From assembly GCF_004210375.1 (NCBI RefSeq), contig NC_134830.1:66380326-66444325 (forward strand): a stretch of DNA of 64,000 nt, given 5' to 3'. This DNA comes from Tachypleus tridentatus. Lineage: Eukaryota > Arthropoda > Merostomata > Xiphosura > Limulidae. The translations under genes and the position numbers were made by a program. This document shows, piece by piece, positions 10,986 through 23,100 of the stretch. Each line of letters starts with the position of its first letter. Position 1 is the first letter of the stretch. Under the pieces are notes generated by a model. That model did no database searches and had not been told where the DNA came from. It worked only from the letters and a program-made list of their open reading frames with translations.

Positions 10986-12100
10986 GAAGCTTACAAACAG
11001 GAAAACAATTAAAGATATAATAAGTAGCTGAAACAAGGTAGGTGTAAATCTTTAAAGGACGCTGTACCTATCCAATAAAGACAGTGTGGAATCAAAACTC
11101 ATCCCAAAAGGTACTAATAAAAGGAAACTGTTATACTTGTGGAAAACATAGCCATAACAACTAAGATTCTAAGAAATAAATATATGTTATTAACCCAAGG
11201 AGAATATAAACCAAGGATATGACTCTAAAATCAAAGGAACAACAAAGAGCTAATCAGACATCATAAAAACATGAATTAGTTGGACTTATGGGTCGAAGCT
11301 CATATGAAAATATTCTACTTACCATAGTTGAGATAAAAATATAATTATTTGAGGAAAATCATCCTCAATTCCATGGATTTATTGATTAAAACTCTTACAG
11401 TATGTTGATTGAAAGGTGTGAAATTGCCTCCAAAAATGAAGAAAAAAGAGAAAATGAATCGAAAAGCAGGTGGACAGAAGTTGCGTTTGTTGTAGGAAAT
11501 TTTCTTGTGTTACGTGATGTATGGCTAATGGGTGTGAGCAGTAGTGTGAGTATGTTCTCACATCCCTGCAATTGCTTTGAGAGGAGCATAGAGCCTGATA
11601 AACTTAATATTTGCCAACAAGAAATGAAACATTAAATGACTTTTGTTTGAACAATATGGCAGTTGCATTACTCTTTTAATTAAATTATATCAATCAGACA
11701 AAATTGTAGCTACAATTATAAGAAAATAAATGCAGGGGCCCAATTACTTTTTATATTGGTCACATCCTTTGTGGTTGAGCACTGGATGTGAGGTTGTTAA
11801 GCTAACTTCAAAAAGCTTCATAGTAAACAATCAAGAAGTCACTATTTATTACATGGCAGTTTAGTACATTAATGGCTGAACTTCAGAGATAACACAGAAA
11901 GTTTGTATCATACCTCAAAGAAGTGAACTATTCGTACTAAAAGACATTAGCAATAAATCTTTTTCTATTGAATAAGACATAGTACAATAAAACACTTTGG
12001 TCCGTCCTAAAGATTTGATAGTTGGAAGAGCTCTTGTAAATGTAAAAAATAAAGATGTTATACTTGATTTTATTTAAGAGAGATTAAAATCAATTTATGA
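10986..12100 (+). pseudogene. Degraded Gypsy-type gag and protease remnant
   Basis: Translation near 11122-11168 gives GNCYTCGKHSHNN, a zinc knuckle in the C-x2-C-x4-H pattern whose last Cys is replaced by Ser after a stop. About 600 bp on, one frame reads LWLSTGCEVVKLTSKSF, resembling an aspartic protease active site with DTG changed to STG. It then reads KVCIIPQRSELFVLKD and LIVGRALVNVKNKDV, like the segment between protease and reverse transcriptase in Gypsy-type elements. Several stops interrupt the frame. No reverse transcriptase or LTRs were found. The assignment rests on order and motif resemblance, not on a search. Confidence 0.5.
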
Positions 12101-12770
12101 TAAATTAAAAGACCTCTATTATACTAACATTTACAATAATATATTTCAATAAGATAACATGATAATGTTGAACAATTCTTCTTAGAAAAGAGGACAGACT
12201 TCAAACTTAAGTTTGTCTTTGGAAGGAACATGGGTTACACGGTTCGCAAGTGAGAGGATGACCAACTTAATAACTCCATAGAATAATATGAAAATGAATA
12301 AGCAGCCTGCAGAGGAACCCTGTTGCGATCATTTCCAGAAAGTCAAGAATAGAGACACCATTTAACTTATTTGACCACTTTCCTAGTTAGAATTACCCCA
12401 ATGGCGGGACAAAAGCAATGATGAAAAGGAACAAAAGACTATTTTATTTATATACCATTGATGTCGGAAGAGAAACGACGAAAAATGTTTGCTGAATAGA
12501 CATTTAGTATAGTTTTCGTTTGTCTTTTCTGTGTGTTCGAGTTACTTTACGATCCAAGAAAAGAGCACTTGTATAAGGCATATTTTCAAGGTTTTGATTT
12601 ATACATTAACTAGAGGATTCATGACTTTAGGATCGAAAAATACAGAAGAGAAGTCATAGAATACTATTAATGTTCCAAAATTGATAAATTAGAGGAGTAT
12701 TGAAGACGAGAGTAGATTATAAACATGAAAATTAGTGAGCCATTGACTCAGTGTTTTGCTATTGATGGGT
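12101..12770. other. Unassigned sequence downstream of the Gypsy remnant
   Basis: It may contain further decayed Gypsy sequence, but I could not follow a frame. Nothing else was recognised. Confidence 0.4.
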
Positions 12771-12904
12771 GCCCCCCAGTGGCTCAGCGGTATGTCTGCG
12801 GATTTACAACGCTAAAATCCGGGTTTCGATACCCGTGATGGGCAGAGCACAGATAGCCCATTGTTTAACTTTGTGCTTAATTCAAAACAACAAAACAACA
12901 ACGA
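12771..12904 (+). mobile_element. SINE family B, complete copy
   Basis: The head GCCCCCCAGTGGCTCAGCGG is followed by TATGTCTGCGGATTTACAAC and the B-box region GGGTTTCGATACCCGTGATG. The tail AGAGCACAGATAGCCCATTG leads to CTTTGTGCTTAATTC and a CAAAACAACAA end. GCACA (12847-12851) can pair with TGTGC (12872-12876). This is the reference copy for family B in the window. Confidence 0.9.
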
Positions 12905-13545
12905 CAGCTATTAGTGAATTAGTCAGTTGATTCCGGTGAGAAGAGTGCCTGTCATCCAGTGAAGTGTTTGTGTCAGTGTTGGTTATCGGATATATTTAGC
13001 AACTCGATTGATTAGACTTGATGTTGTGTAAGTAATCATACTTGACGAATCAGTCTTCTGTTTGGGTAGGCCTTGCTTTCAGTTGTGGGTGGTTGCACAA
13101 TTGGGTAGAATCATTTCGTGCTCCTAAATGAATAAACACTCCTCAGTAACTTATATACACCTTCTTGAGACCACTCTGTTTGTCTATCTCTACAAATATT
13201 GTATAGTATTTTTTAGTTTGTGAGAATAATGCTCGTGAGCGACGACTTATATGGGGAGGCTAAGACTCTTAAACAGGCCGCTCCTGCATGTAACTTTACA
13301 TTTACGTTATATTGTTACGTGAACCGGATACCGAATTATTTTCACCACATAATTTTTAAGAAATTTGTCAACAAAAGAGCGACGTTCAACAAAATGATAT
13401 TTTCTTGTTTTAATGACTTTGTTAAAAATTATTTAACTTTTTTTCTATATTTCATTGATAGCGCGATAAAGTGAAATACACTATCAAATGTTATTAAAAG
13501 TTGTTGTTCATGTAAGAAAAGGATTTGTTTTTTTGGTTGATCTGG
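12905..13545. other. Unassigned non-coding sequence
   Basis: An 84-codon open frame at 13220-13474 has no recognisable feature and an AT-driven composition. I do not regard it as a gene. Confidence 0.5.
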
Positions 13546-14170
13546 CTCCACTACCTTAGAAAGGACGTTGAATTGTTGGAAAGGATTCGGAGGAGGGATA
13601 CTAGAGTGATACATGAGATAAAAATGTTGTCAAGTGAAAATTTGTTATGATTTGCGAAATTACTTCCTTTCAAAAAAAGCGGAATTAGAGATGATTTGAT
13701 TGATATGTTTAAAAATGTTGAGAAAATTTAAAATGTTTATGCATCATTCTTCTTTCATACTTAACAGTGAGAATGGTAATACAAGGAGACACACATTTAT
13801 GAATTGTGGCATGATAGATATGATTGATTTTTTTGCTAAGACAGCTTTACTTTCCAGTAGGATGGTCGACCTTTGAAATGAGATACCTTCAGCTGCGGAT
13901 AATTTAAAGTTCAAGGAAAGGCTTAATAAATATTTGATTATGTGTGTTGTGTTTGTGCTTTCTTATAGCAAAGTCACATCGGGCTATCTGCTGAGCCCAC
14001 TGAAGGAAATCGAACCTCTGATTTTAGCGTTGTCAATCCGTAGACTTATCGCTGTACTAGTGGGAGGCCATATTTGATTATAAGGGTTGGCTTTGAATGT
14101 TCTTATCTTTATTGTAGATTTTATTATAATGAACAGGACGGCCTAGATGAAACAAGAAGTCCGTCGTAGT
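13546..14170 (+). mobile_element. CR1/L2-like LINE fragment, C-terminal end, split by a SINE
   Basis: Near 13845-13940 one frame reads TALLSSRMVDL, a stop, then NEIPSAADNLKFKERLNKYL. This matches the usual C-terminal pattern of CR1/L2-type reverse transcriptase ORFs (FFSNRVV.LWN.LP...FK.RLDKYL). Earlier traces (13546-13845) are weaker. A SINE interrupts the reading at 13942-14070, and it resumes with NEQDGLDETRSPS, similar to the acidic ends of such ORFs. Only the 3' part is present, as expected of 5'-truncated LINE copies. Confidence 0.65.
13942..14070 (-). mobile_element. SINE family C with an 11-bp target-site duplication
   Basis: Complement of family C: GTGCTTTCTTATAGCAAAGT, GGGCTATCTGCTGAGCCCAC and GAAATCGAACCTCTGA, ending CTGTACTAGTGGGAGGCCA. 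TATTTGATTAT occurs exactly at 13931-13941 and 14071-14081, fixing both boundaries and showing insertion into the older LINE fragment. Confidence 0.9.
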
Positions 14171-14428
14171 CCTCAAAATATATATGTATAATAAAGTCGT
14201 GTACTGAGTCGTTCTCATCTTGGAACAAATATATATTTTCGGAAATGCATTGCTGTGTCCCTTAGCAAATATTTTTTTTACATTCCTTGCCAATAAAAAA
14301 CACAAAAAACTCCCTGGCGTGAAGCTAGAGAACTAGAAGATCCTTGATCGTTTGGTAAGTTATTAGTACCGAAGTGAAATTAAGACAATTTATTGGTGTA
14401 GTTAATCTGTAAAATTCAACTCTTAAAT

Positions 14429-14692
14429 ATGGCTCTGGAGAAGGTAATTGTTCATGCTGGTGCTCCTGAAGACGAAGAAGAGGAAGAAGAGCTTGTTGAC
14501 CCTCATGAGACATTAAAAACTGAATGTGCTGAAGAATCAAAATGTACTGCCCTTCAAGCAAGGTTGGATGAGTGTAATAGTAGAGTGAACAACACTGAAG
14601 GCACCGAAGAAAATTGTACAGAAGAACTCTTCGATTTTTTGCATTGTGTTGACCATTGTGTTTCACACTCACTTTTCAAGCAGTTAAAATAA
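14429..14692 (+). CDS. UQCRH: Cytochrome b-c1 complex subunit 6 (hinge protein)
   Basis: This 87-residue protein matches the small acidic hinge subunit of respiratory complex III (inner mitochondrial membrane, intermembrane-space side), which helps cytochrome c1 dock cytochrome c. An acidic run (residues 14-21) is followed by LVDP, then the cysteine-rich part with Cys33, Cys39, Cys49, Cys63, Cys73 and Cys77, the family signature CTEELFDFLH (63-72) and the ending DHCVSHSLFKQLK. The family forms twin disulfides in a helical hairpin. Cys73 looks additional, since the human protein has Ala there. Length is normal. The start codon has A at -3 and G at +4. The ORF is intact and has no intron. Either the gene lacks introns or this is a functional retrocopy; no poly(A) tract or target-site duplication was seen. 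LINE fragments lie on both sides. Confidence 0.93.
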   Translation: MALEKVIVHAGAPEDEEEEEELVDPHETLKTECAEESKCTALQARLDECNSRVNNTEGTEENCTEELFDFLHCVDHCVSHSLFKQLK

Positions 14693-14904
14693 GAAATATT
14701 TTATTAGATTACATTATTGTAGAAAAGGTTCGTATTCTTAGAAGTAGCAAGTTAAAGTATGTTGTTTCACTTATAAGTAATTTAAGTTATAAAGTTAGTA
14801 AATTTATACTCGCAGGCACATACTGACAATGGACATCCAAATAATACTATTACTAATAATTCACATTACCCAATTGTATAGGTATAAATATATATAAATA
14901 GTTG

Positions 14905-15560
14905 GGATTCTTAAGAAGGGCATTTCATTGTTGGAAACGGTTCACAGCAGGACTATTAGGATAAAAACTTGGATAGAAATGTCATACAAGAACAGGTTAA
15001 GAGTTCTGAAAATGTTTACTTTTGGAAAGTGTGTGGGGGAATCTGATTAAGGTGTTTAAGTTTGTTTACAATTTGTTTGTTGTTTGTGTAAACCTGCCTG
15101 CCACCACATGCACAAAGATTTACAAATTTTTGCAGTGGGACATTCAGAAGGTTGCATGCAAAATGCTTGCATGATATGATGCCAGCTGTTACCTGTTCAA
15201 CCATCATATGATGTCAGTTGCAGCTGAAGAATTAAAAGGATTAATAGTATTGATATACCATATTTTTTATATATAATGGAGGAAATGGTTGGAAAAGAAA
15301 ATGCACATACAAATTTTGGCAGGGTAGGAGTCGTAGTTGGCTCATAGTTTTATTTTTCTAGTATGGTTGTGGACCTTTAGAATCTATTGCCTTAAGATGT
15401 GGCAAATGTAGTAAATTTGAGGGAGTTTAAGGAAAAACCAGATAAATATTTCAGTTATGATGGCTGACTTTGAGGTTTTTTTAAATTTAGTTTAATGGTT
15501 GGCACATCCTTGATGATCTAACAAGCTTCTTATTGTCCTTGGGTGTTGTATATATTTTGA
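14905..15560 (+). mobile_element. CR1/L2-like LINE fragment, C-terminal end
   Basis: About 14912-15030 reads KKGISLLETVHSRTIR then MSYKNRLRVLKMFTFGK, like the LE..QRRATR ... YEERLK.L.L.TLE segment of CR1/L2 ORFs. About 15345-15450 reads FSSMVVDL, a stop, NLLP and LREFKEKPDKYF. About 15495-15550 reads FNGWHILDDLTSFLLSLG. An unrelated-looking AT-rich segment (about 15060-15270) separates the parts. It is the same kind of fragment as at 13546-14170 and has the same orientation. Confidence 0.65.
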
Positions 15561-17037
15561 TTACTACTGATGAGTAATGTCATTGTTACATGGCTTAGGC
15601 ATTAATGTAATAATGGAATTTTATTTTATTTTCTTTGTGACATAAAGTCCAGTTTTGCTGTATTAACACTATTCCACATTTTGTATATGTAACAAGTATA
15701 ATTAAAGTAAATAGTTTAAACCATCAACAGCCACTATTCAAAAACCATTGAATCACTTTCATTACCTCTCTTTCTCTGCTCTTTTTATTGAAATTGTCCT
15801 TATGTGACTTTTGATCCTTGCAAATTTTATCTTTTTTTTTTAATCTCTGCTAGTGTTTACACTTATAGTTGTTAAATTTCACTTTTAATTCCCAGTTTGT
15901 TTTACTCTGTGATGACAAAAATCCACTTGAAGTAAAAATGTATTCTTAACACAGCTGGTATGAGTATTAGCACTTTAATTAAAATAAAGCTTTGACCTTT
16001 ATTTTCTGTTTCTATTCTATTTTGTCACTATCCAGATTTTCATTTTGGAGGAGATGAAGGTTTTAGTTCAAAGTAACAAGTTTGTCTGTTTACTGCATTA
16101 ATTTTTGTTTTTATGTAACTGAATACCTTGCATTTGTATTCTATAATGGTCAGGATGGGATTATGTACTTGGGACTTTAATTCTTATAGTTTAATTGGTA
16201 TAGTTTCGGGTTCGGAATGCTAATATGAGCCACAGGCAGATTTCATAGTATCCTAATGTTTGTAATGTACATTTAGTGCTTTTTAAACTTTTTTAATGCT
16301 ATTCATCATTCAGTCATTATCACAACATTTCATTCACTTCTTTATGAATTGTTTATGTTCCATTTTTCCTTTCTCTATACATACAGTTAGAATTGAAATG
16401 TCATCATGTCTCTCCTAACCAAAGTTCCTAATAATGAGCACAATGAGTTGCTTTTTTAAGTATTTCCTTTATTATGTAATCTTGCTCTACAATTACCTTA
16501 GTCTTTTACAGTACTGTAATTTTTTGTAAATTCAGTGTTTGTACACAATGAAATTAATAAATCAAATTATAATAAAACATTTCTTTCTCTCTCTAAAATA
16601 ATAACCTTCTGATAGAAATGTTTAAAGTTTTTTTTCCTTTGTTACTGAGACACTAGTAGTGGTTTTAAGCATTTCTATTAATATTATCTGAAGTGGATGT
16701 AGAATGTTGAGAAAAATTGTATTATCCAAGGAATATAGTGCTAAAAAAGTATACTTGCTTCATTCCTATCCCACAAAACACAAAAAAATATAACTTAAAG
16801 AGTTTTGCTTTTCTTTAACAGTGAACACAATTAATATAATGTCATTGGAAATTTAGTTTTCTGAAAATGGTATACATTTCTCATCTAAACTCATGTATAT
16901 GTGTTCATTATTGTATTGTTTTTAACATTTAGTAATTAGTATTTTACAGTGCAACATGAAGAATACCCCATGTGTGAACTAATTAAAACAAATAGTTGGT
17001 ATTAATTCTACTATGAATTAAAATATTACTTAATACA

Positions 17038-17080
17038 TACACACAGATGTGTGTGTATATATATACATATGTATACTTCT
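17038..17080. repeat. CA/TG and TA microsatellite tract
   Basis: ACATACACACAGATGTGTGTG followed by TATATATA and CATATGTATAC. It is partly palindromic and short. Confidence 0.7.
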
Positions 17081-17301
17081 AGCTTCTAGTTAAATTTTAT
17101 TATGTTAACTTGTATATTCTTATAATAGCAGTCACAATTTTACTGGATTTCTAATGTAGAGAAAAGTGATATAATTATTTAATTACACTAATTTAACTAT
17201 TTGTAACTGTCTGTGACTGAGAGTTTATGAATTAAAAGGATATGTGTATCTGTGCATGTAGTTTTGGTTAGAGCTTTAAGAATGTGTATTTTTCAGTATT
17301 G

Positions 17302-17317
17302 TGTGTGTGTGTGTGTT
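17302..17317. repeat. (GT)n microsatellite
   Basis: An uninterrupted GT run inside non-coding sequence. Confidence 0.7.
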
Positions 17318-18999
17318 AGACAACATACTTATACAGTTTAGAATTTTCAAGAACTTATGTGGCTTCCTAGAAATATACCTGGGGTGTTTTTGTAGCAATA
17401 GAACATATGATGTCAAAAAGCCTTACTTTTCCAAATATCCAACTATAATTGTAAAACTTGTGCTACAAAACAGATCTTGTTGTTCTGTGCATTGGCTGAT
17501 ATGAGTTTCGTATCTCTGTTGCAATATTTTGTATTGAAAATGTCCATGTTGGATGATTATATTAGATAATAACATTAACTTAAGTATAGTTGAATGGAAA
17601 ACATATTAATGTTAAAGATGTACTGGCATAATATGTCAAATGCATCTAATGAAATGAGATATTTGTGTGTTTTTAGAAAAAAAGAGAAAACAGGCTTACA
17701 GAGTTTAAATCAGTTTTAAACAAAATTTGTTTCTAGGGTTAAGTACAATAAAAAACATATTTTCTAAGGAGATTGTAATGAGATAAATATTCTTTAATTG
17801 TATAGAAAGGTACACCAATAAAGTAAGTTTATAAGGAAAATAGGAAAAACATTTTGATATGTGATGCTAAAACAGTTTATGTATATAAATATCTTAATGT
17901 AAATAACTGTGGAAATAGGAGTCACAGAGAAAGTAATAAAAACTAGATAGTGAATTTATTAATGGTGCAAAACATTATCACAGAAAAGCACATATATTGC
18001 ACAAGTCACAAATTTTTGTATATTAGCAGTTACCTTTTTACAGATTAATACATCTTGTTTTCATGCTACTATACAATTTACTGATGTGTTACTTTGGGAT
18101 ATTGTAGAAATATCCTGCATTACTCTTCATAATTCAGACATGTTTGTAGGTCACCTTTTGACCTTCTCAGTTTTTACAAGTCAGTCCAGTCCATACACAC
18201 AAAAGAATGTTCTATTTGGATTTTGTGTAAGTCAAGCCATAATTGTAAGTGTTCTATCACCTTTTTTACTTTCAAGGTATTGTTTGTTTATGTTTGCAGT
18301 ATGCTTGGGAGCATTGTATTGTTGGAAGATTAATCAGTTCCTGATGAGTCATGTTCTTAAGAGAATGATGTAATGGATTACATCTCTGTACCTATCAGCA
18401 TTTAAGGTGCCATCAGTCACGTGTAGATTACAGAACCATTGGCAAAGTTGCTAGTTGCTGGATTTAAATTCAGACTGATTCCACACCCATGCTTCATTGT
18501 AGATGTTGACATTGAAAGAAGGTTCTGTTCTTTCAGGTTACCTCCTCTGGGATCTAAACATCCACCCACATGTTTGCTGTGTGTGACGACCCGTGAAGGG
18601 GAGGAGAGGATCCTGGTGGTTGAGTGGTCCAACCCTAACACACCACTGTGGCCTTGAATTTCTGTAGACAGGCTGCCTTTGGGTGGCCCCCTTGGGTCAA
18701 TTGGTCTACTTTGGGCAAGAGCCAACCAAGTACCAGTGTTGGAAGTTCTTAATGGGTGTTGTGGACATTGTGTCTGATGCTGGTGTTTGGGTATAGTGCT
18801 CATGAAACCCTGGTGTTGCTGCAGTGTCCTTGCTTGACATTGTAGTGAGTCCCCTTGTAGGGCTCCATGGTGGGTGGGGTCAGTGAGCACCAAAATTTTC
18901 TTTTTTCCTGTGGATCCTCCTACAAAAAAATAAAAAAAATAGTGAAAAAACAGTCAATAGGTAAACGACTGCGTCTTGAAGACTAATCAGCAATCTACA

Positions 19000-20058
19000 A
19001 TGTCTGTACCACCAACTGTACCTCATTTACTCATCCTACATTCTCTCTCAGAAAAACTTTCAGAGCAAATGTCCCCCTTTTTTATTCAGAAGGGACTGGA
19101 GGGATTTGCTGGCTCTCCAAAGTCAGTAAAGAAGCTTCTTTCTGGAGACATATTGGTTGAAACATCCACATCCCAACACAGTGAACTCCTCTTGAATTCA
19201 AAGGCTATTGGGGATGTACCTATTGAGGTTACCCTTCATGCTATCTTGAATTCATCATGAGGAGTTATTGTTGAGAGGGATTTGAAGGACGTCCCTGAGT
19301 CAGAGATTCTTTCTGATTTCTCCACTCAAGGAGTTTCTGCAGTGAGGCGCATCTCCACTCGTGAAGATGGAGCTACACTGCCGAAAATATCCTCGTTTTG
19401 ACATTTACATCACCACATGCACCTGCCACCATCAAGGCAGTTTATCTAAATTGCAGGGTATGGCCATATATTTCAAACCTTCTCCGATGTTTCCAGTGTC
19501 AGAGGTTTGACCACTCAAAGACGTCATGTTGTGGTTCCCTGACATGCTTGTTGTGGTGGCAAAGACCGTGATACCTATGAGTGTGAAACAGACCCACATT
19601 GTGTCAACTGCAATGCTTCTCACTCTTCCCACTTTCGTTCTTGCCCTAAATGGTTGGAGGAAAAAGAGGTGCAGCATTTGAAAACAACTCATAACATTAC
19701 TGATCCTGAGGCTGGGAAATTGCTGTTCACCACTTTATCTCGGACATATGCTGCTGCACTTCATTCCACCACTGGAATGGGAGTGCAGACAGATCTCGCT
19801 GTGTCTCCAAGAGAATTGTTCTGAAAACAAATGAAAAGCCTTTTGACCTCCATGGTTAAAGTTGATGAATCAACTTCTACATCCATCTCTGTTCCTCCCA
19901 TACATTCCAACAAACCCCATGATCCACATCCTCTGGTTCCAGGAACAGGCATTTCTTCAGATACATCTTTTTCTCCTACCTCAAGTTGGAAAACAATCAT
20001 TTGTTCACATCCTCAGTCACTGGAATCCCCTTCCAACAACAAAGACCTGCCCGTTTGA
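19000..20058 (+). pseudogene. LINE ORF1 (gag-like, zinc knuckles), broken
   Basis: Starting at ATG 19000, the frame reads PHLLILHSLSEKL and KLLSGDILVETSTSQHSELL, and stops at 19258. Coding similarity continues in shifted frames: IVERDLKDVPESEILSDF and AVRRISTREDG, then a cysteine-rich region at about 19490-19660 with CFQCQRFDHSKTSC and HCVNCNASHSSHFRSCPKW. These are zinc-knuckle patterns of LINE ORF1 proteins, which bind the element RNA. A Ser/Thr/Pro-rich C-terminal part follows. At least two frame changes separate the pieces. Confidence 0.7.
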
Positions 20059-20174
20059 CCCAGGGCAGGATCCATGGAGGTCGATAGACCTCCCCCAAAT
20101 AAGGACAGTAAGGAAAAAAGATGTGGCCATAAACAGAAGGGTTTTCCAGCCTATTCACCTACACATCATTAAAA

Positions 20175-23100
20175 ATGGCCACCTTGATACAATGGAATTA
20201 TCGAGGTTTACATTCTAATCTGGATGTTATCAAAACACTGATTGCTTCCTACCATCCTGTATGTCTTTCCTTACAAGAAACATTTCTAAAACCTGCCGAT
20301 ACAGTCACCTTTCAGCAGTTTTCTCTGTACAGAAATGACAGGCTGTGTGATGGATGAGTACATGAAGGGGTGGCACTATTGGTTGATCAGCATGTGCCCA
20401 CCCTGTATTTGTCACTCAACACACCCTTGGAAGCCGTAGTCATCCGTGTTTCCTTGAGTCATACCATCACTGTTTGTTCTCTCTACCTGTCACCTGGAGA
20501 GACATATGATCAATCAGACCTTGATGCACTCATTTGAACAGTTGCCATCTGCCTTTCTAATCCTGGGGGACTTTAATGGACATCATCCCCTCTGGAGAAG
20601 TGCTGTTATTGATAGGAGGGGTCGCTCTGTAGAGCGTATGCTCTCTGGTCACAACCTTTCTCTTTTCAATACTGGTTCTTCCACTTACTTTCATGCACCT
20701 AGTCAGTCCTTTACCGCTATTGATCTCTCAGTTTGCTTCCCTTCATTATTCTCCCATTTTTCATGGAGGGTTGACAGTAATCCACGAGGCAGTGATCATT
20801 TTCCTACACTTTTCAGAGAGACTGGCCATGGTCGATGCCACCCTACTTGCATGCCTCGATGGAAGCTGGATCAGGCAGACTGGTATACTTTCACTGCTCT
20901 CGCAGAATTTGATCCTGCCATTGTCTATTGGTGACTGTGTGGCAGCAGTAACTGACTGTACTATACAAGCAGCTACTCAATGTATTCCTAAAACCTCGAC
21001 ACATTTTCCACTATATCCTCGTCCGTGGTGGAATCTTGCCTGCCACATGGCACGGAAGGCTCAAAAATTGGCCTGGGATACTTTCCGTAAATATTCCACA
21101 CTTTCAAACTGCATCGCTTTCCAGCAGGCCTGTGCACATGCTTGGTGGGTAAGATGTCAAAGTCAGAGGGAATCTTGAATTAAGTTCACAACTGGCATAT
21201 CTTCTACCACCAGTTCCAAGGTCGTATGGGACAGGATTCGAAAGGTCAGTGGGCACTACAATCCTGTCTCCCTCTTGATCTTTCTCTGATGGCCAAGAAG
21301 TAGCTGATTTTCGGAGCATTGCTGATACTCTAGGTGAAAGCTTTTGCCGGGTATCTAGCACTTTTGCTTGTTCCTCCACCTTCATGGCCATCATGGCAGA
21401 GCATTCACCTCTTTCCTTTCGAACTGACTATCTCTTTGGCTATAATTGTTCTTTACACTGGTGGAACTGAAACTGGCCCTTCATAGGTCTGACTGTATAT
21501 GTGTTGGACCAGATGATGTACACTATGAAATGCTGCATCATCTATCTCCTGCTTCTCTTGATATTCTTCTAATTGTTTTTAACCAGATCTGTCAGGATAA
21601 TTTTTGCTAATGCTTGGTGCCAGGTTATTATCTTACCTTTCTCTAAGCCTGGGAAGATCCCAAGATTCCTTCAAACTACTGTTCAATTGCTTTGATGAGC
21701 TGTCTCTGTAAGACCTTAGAGAGGATGGTTAATGCTTGTCTTGTTTGGTTCCTCGAATGAAACATCCTCCTCTTGCCTACTCAGTGTGGGTTTCGATGAC
21801 AGCACTCCACCATGGACCACCTAATTGGACTTGAAACATCAATCAGAGAAGCTTTTCTCAAACAACAACATCTTGTATTAATATTCTTTGACATTGAGAA
21901 GGCTTATGACACAACATGGAGGTATGGCATTTTGCGAGACCTGCATATATATGGGTTACGTGGCCATTTACCCATTTTTATTAAAAAATTTTTAACGGGC
22001 AGGAGATTCCAAATTTGTGTGGGTTCAACACTTTCCTGTTCTTTTATACAAAAAATTTGGGTCCCTCAGGGCTGTGTTTTGAGTGTCACACTTTTCAGCG
22101 TAAAGATTAATGCCATCACTGAACAACTCCCTCTCACTGTTGCAAACGGGCTCTATGTCGACGACTTTCACATTTCGGACCAGTCGTCAAACATGAGATA
22201 TATTGAACGGCAACTACAAACTGCCCTCGATTGTGTTCTGAAGTGGACAACGGCATTAATTTCTCTCTCTCTAAAACTGTTTGCATGCACTTTTGCTGCC
22301 AACGGGGTATTCACACTGATCCTGAACTCCGTATCAGTGAAGTTTTGCTGCCTGTGGTTCCTGAGACCAAGTTCTTAGGGCTTATTTTTCACTGTAAGCT
22401 GACCTTTATACCACACTTAAAGCAACTATGGGTCAAATGCACAAGAGCACTGAACATCCTCCGTGTCCTCTCTACCACCAGTTGGGGAGTGGATCATTGT
22501 TTTCTGTTAAAGATATAATGTACTCTTATTCGATCGAAACTCAACTATGGATCACTGGTTTATGTCTCTGCCAGACCCTCGGCCTTAAAGATGCTGGACC
22601 CCATTCATCATCAAGGACTTCGACTTTGCACTGGGGCTTTCCGCACCTCCCCAGTTCAGAGCTAAAACATAGAATCTCATGAACCTTCTCTGCACCTTTG
22701 TTGTTTACAACTGTCTTTACTATATTCTTCGAAACTTCGTTCCTTACCAAAGCATCCCACCTGGGGTTGTGTTTTCCTTTCTTGTCTGTTCTGAAAAAGT
22801 GTGGCCCACCGATCTGTCATTGCTCCTTTTGGCCTTTGCGCCCAGGTGCAATTGGATGAATTGGGTCTGTCCTTGGATTACACTGCAGAATCCACTGGTC
22901 AGCCCATCCCACCATGGCTTATTGCAGTCCCCAAATGTGACCTTTCTTTAAGTCATCTGAGAAAGGCAGATACTCCCGATTGGAAGTACCATCTTTTATT
23001 TACTGAACATCTTTCGAACAATCTTTTCATTCCAATTTATATGGATGGTTTCAAATCAGGTGACTCTGTGGGCTCTGCCATGGTTTGTTGCAGTTTAGTG

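Larger units (their letters stand above)
15561..18409. other. Unassigned non-coding sequence with simple repeats
   Basis: AT-rich, possibly the 3' flank of the UQCRH locus. A GT run lies at 17302-17317 and a mixed CA/TA tract at 17038-17080. Open frames at 17301-17504 and 18086-18373 are T-rich and have no recognisable features. Confidence 0.5.

Noticed and set aside
13220-13474. 84-codon ORF as a small gene
   Set aside because: AT-rich composition, no domain, no conserved features, and surrounded by non-coding sequence.
14355-14401. 5' UTR intron of UQCRH (GTAAGT at 14355)
   Set aside because: The only nearby acceptor would make an intron of 47 bp, which is too short to be convincing.
14325-14672. 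115-codon minus-strand ORF over UQCRH
   Set aside because: It is the antisense shadow of UQCRH. Its sequence has no recognisable family, while the plus strand is unmistakable.
18086-18373. 95-codon hydrophobic ORF as a membrane protein
   Set aside because: T-rich DNA gives hydrophobic translations by chance. There is no signal beyond composition and it ends just before the LINE.
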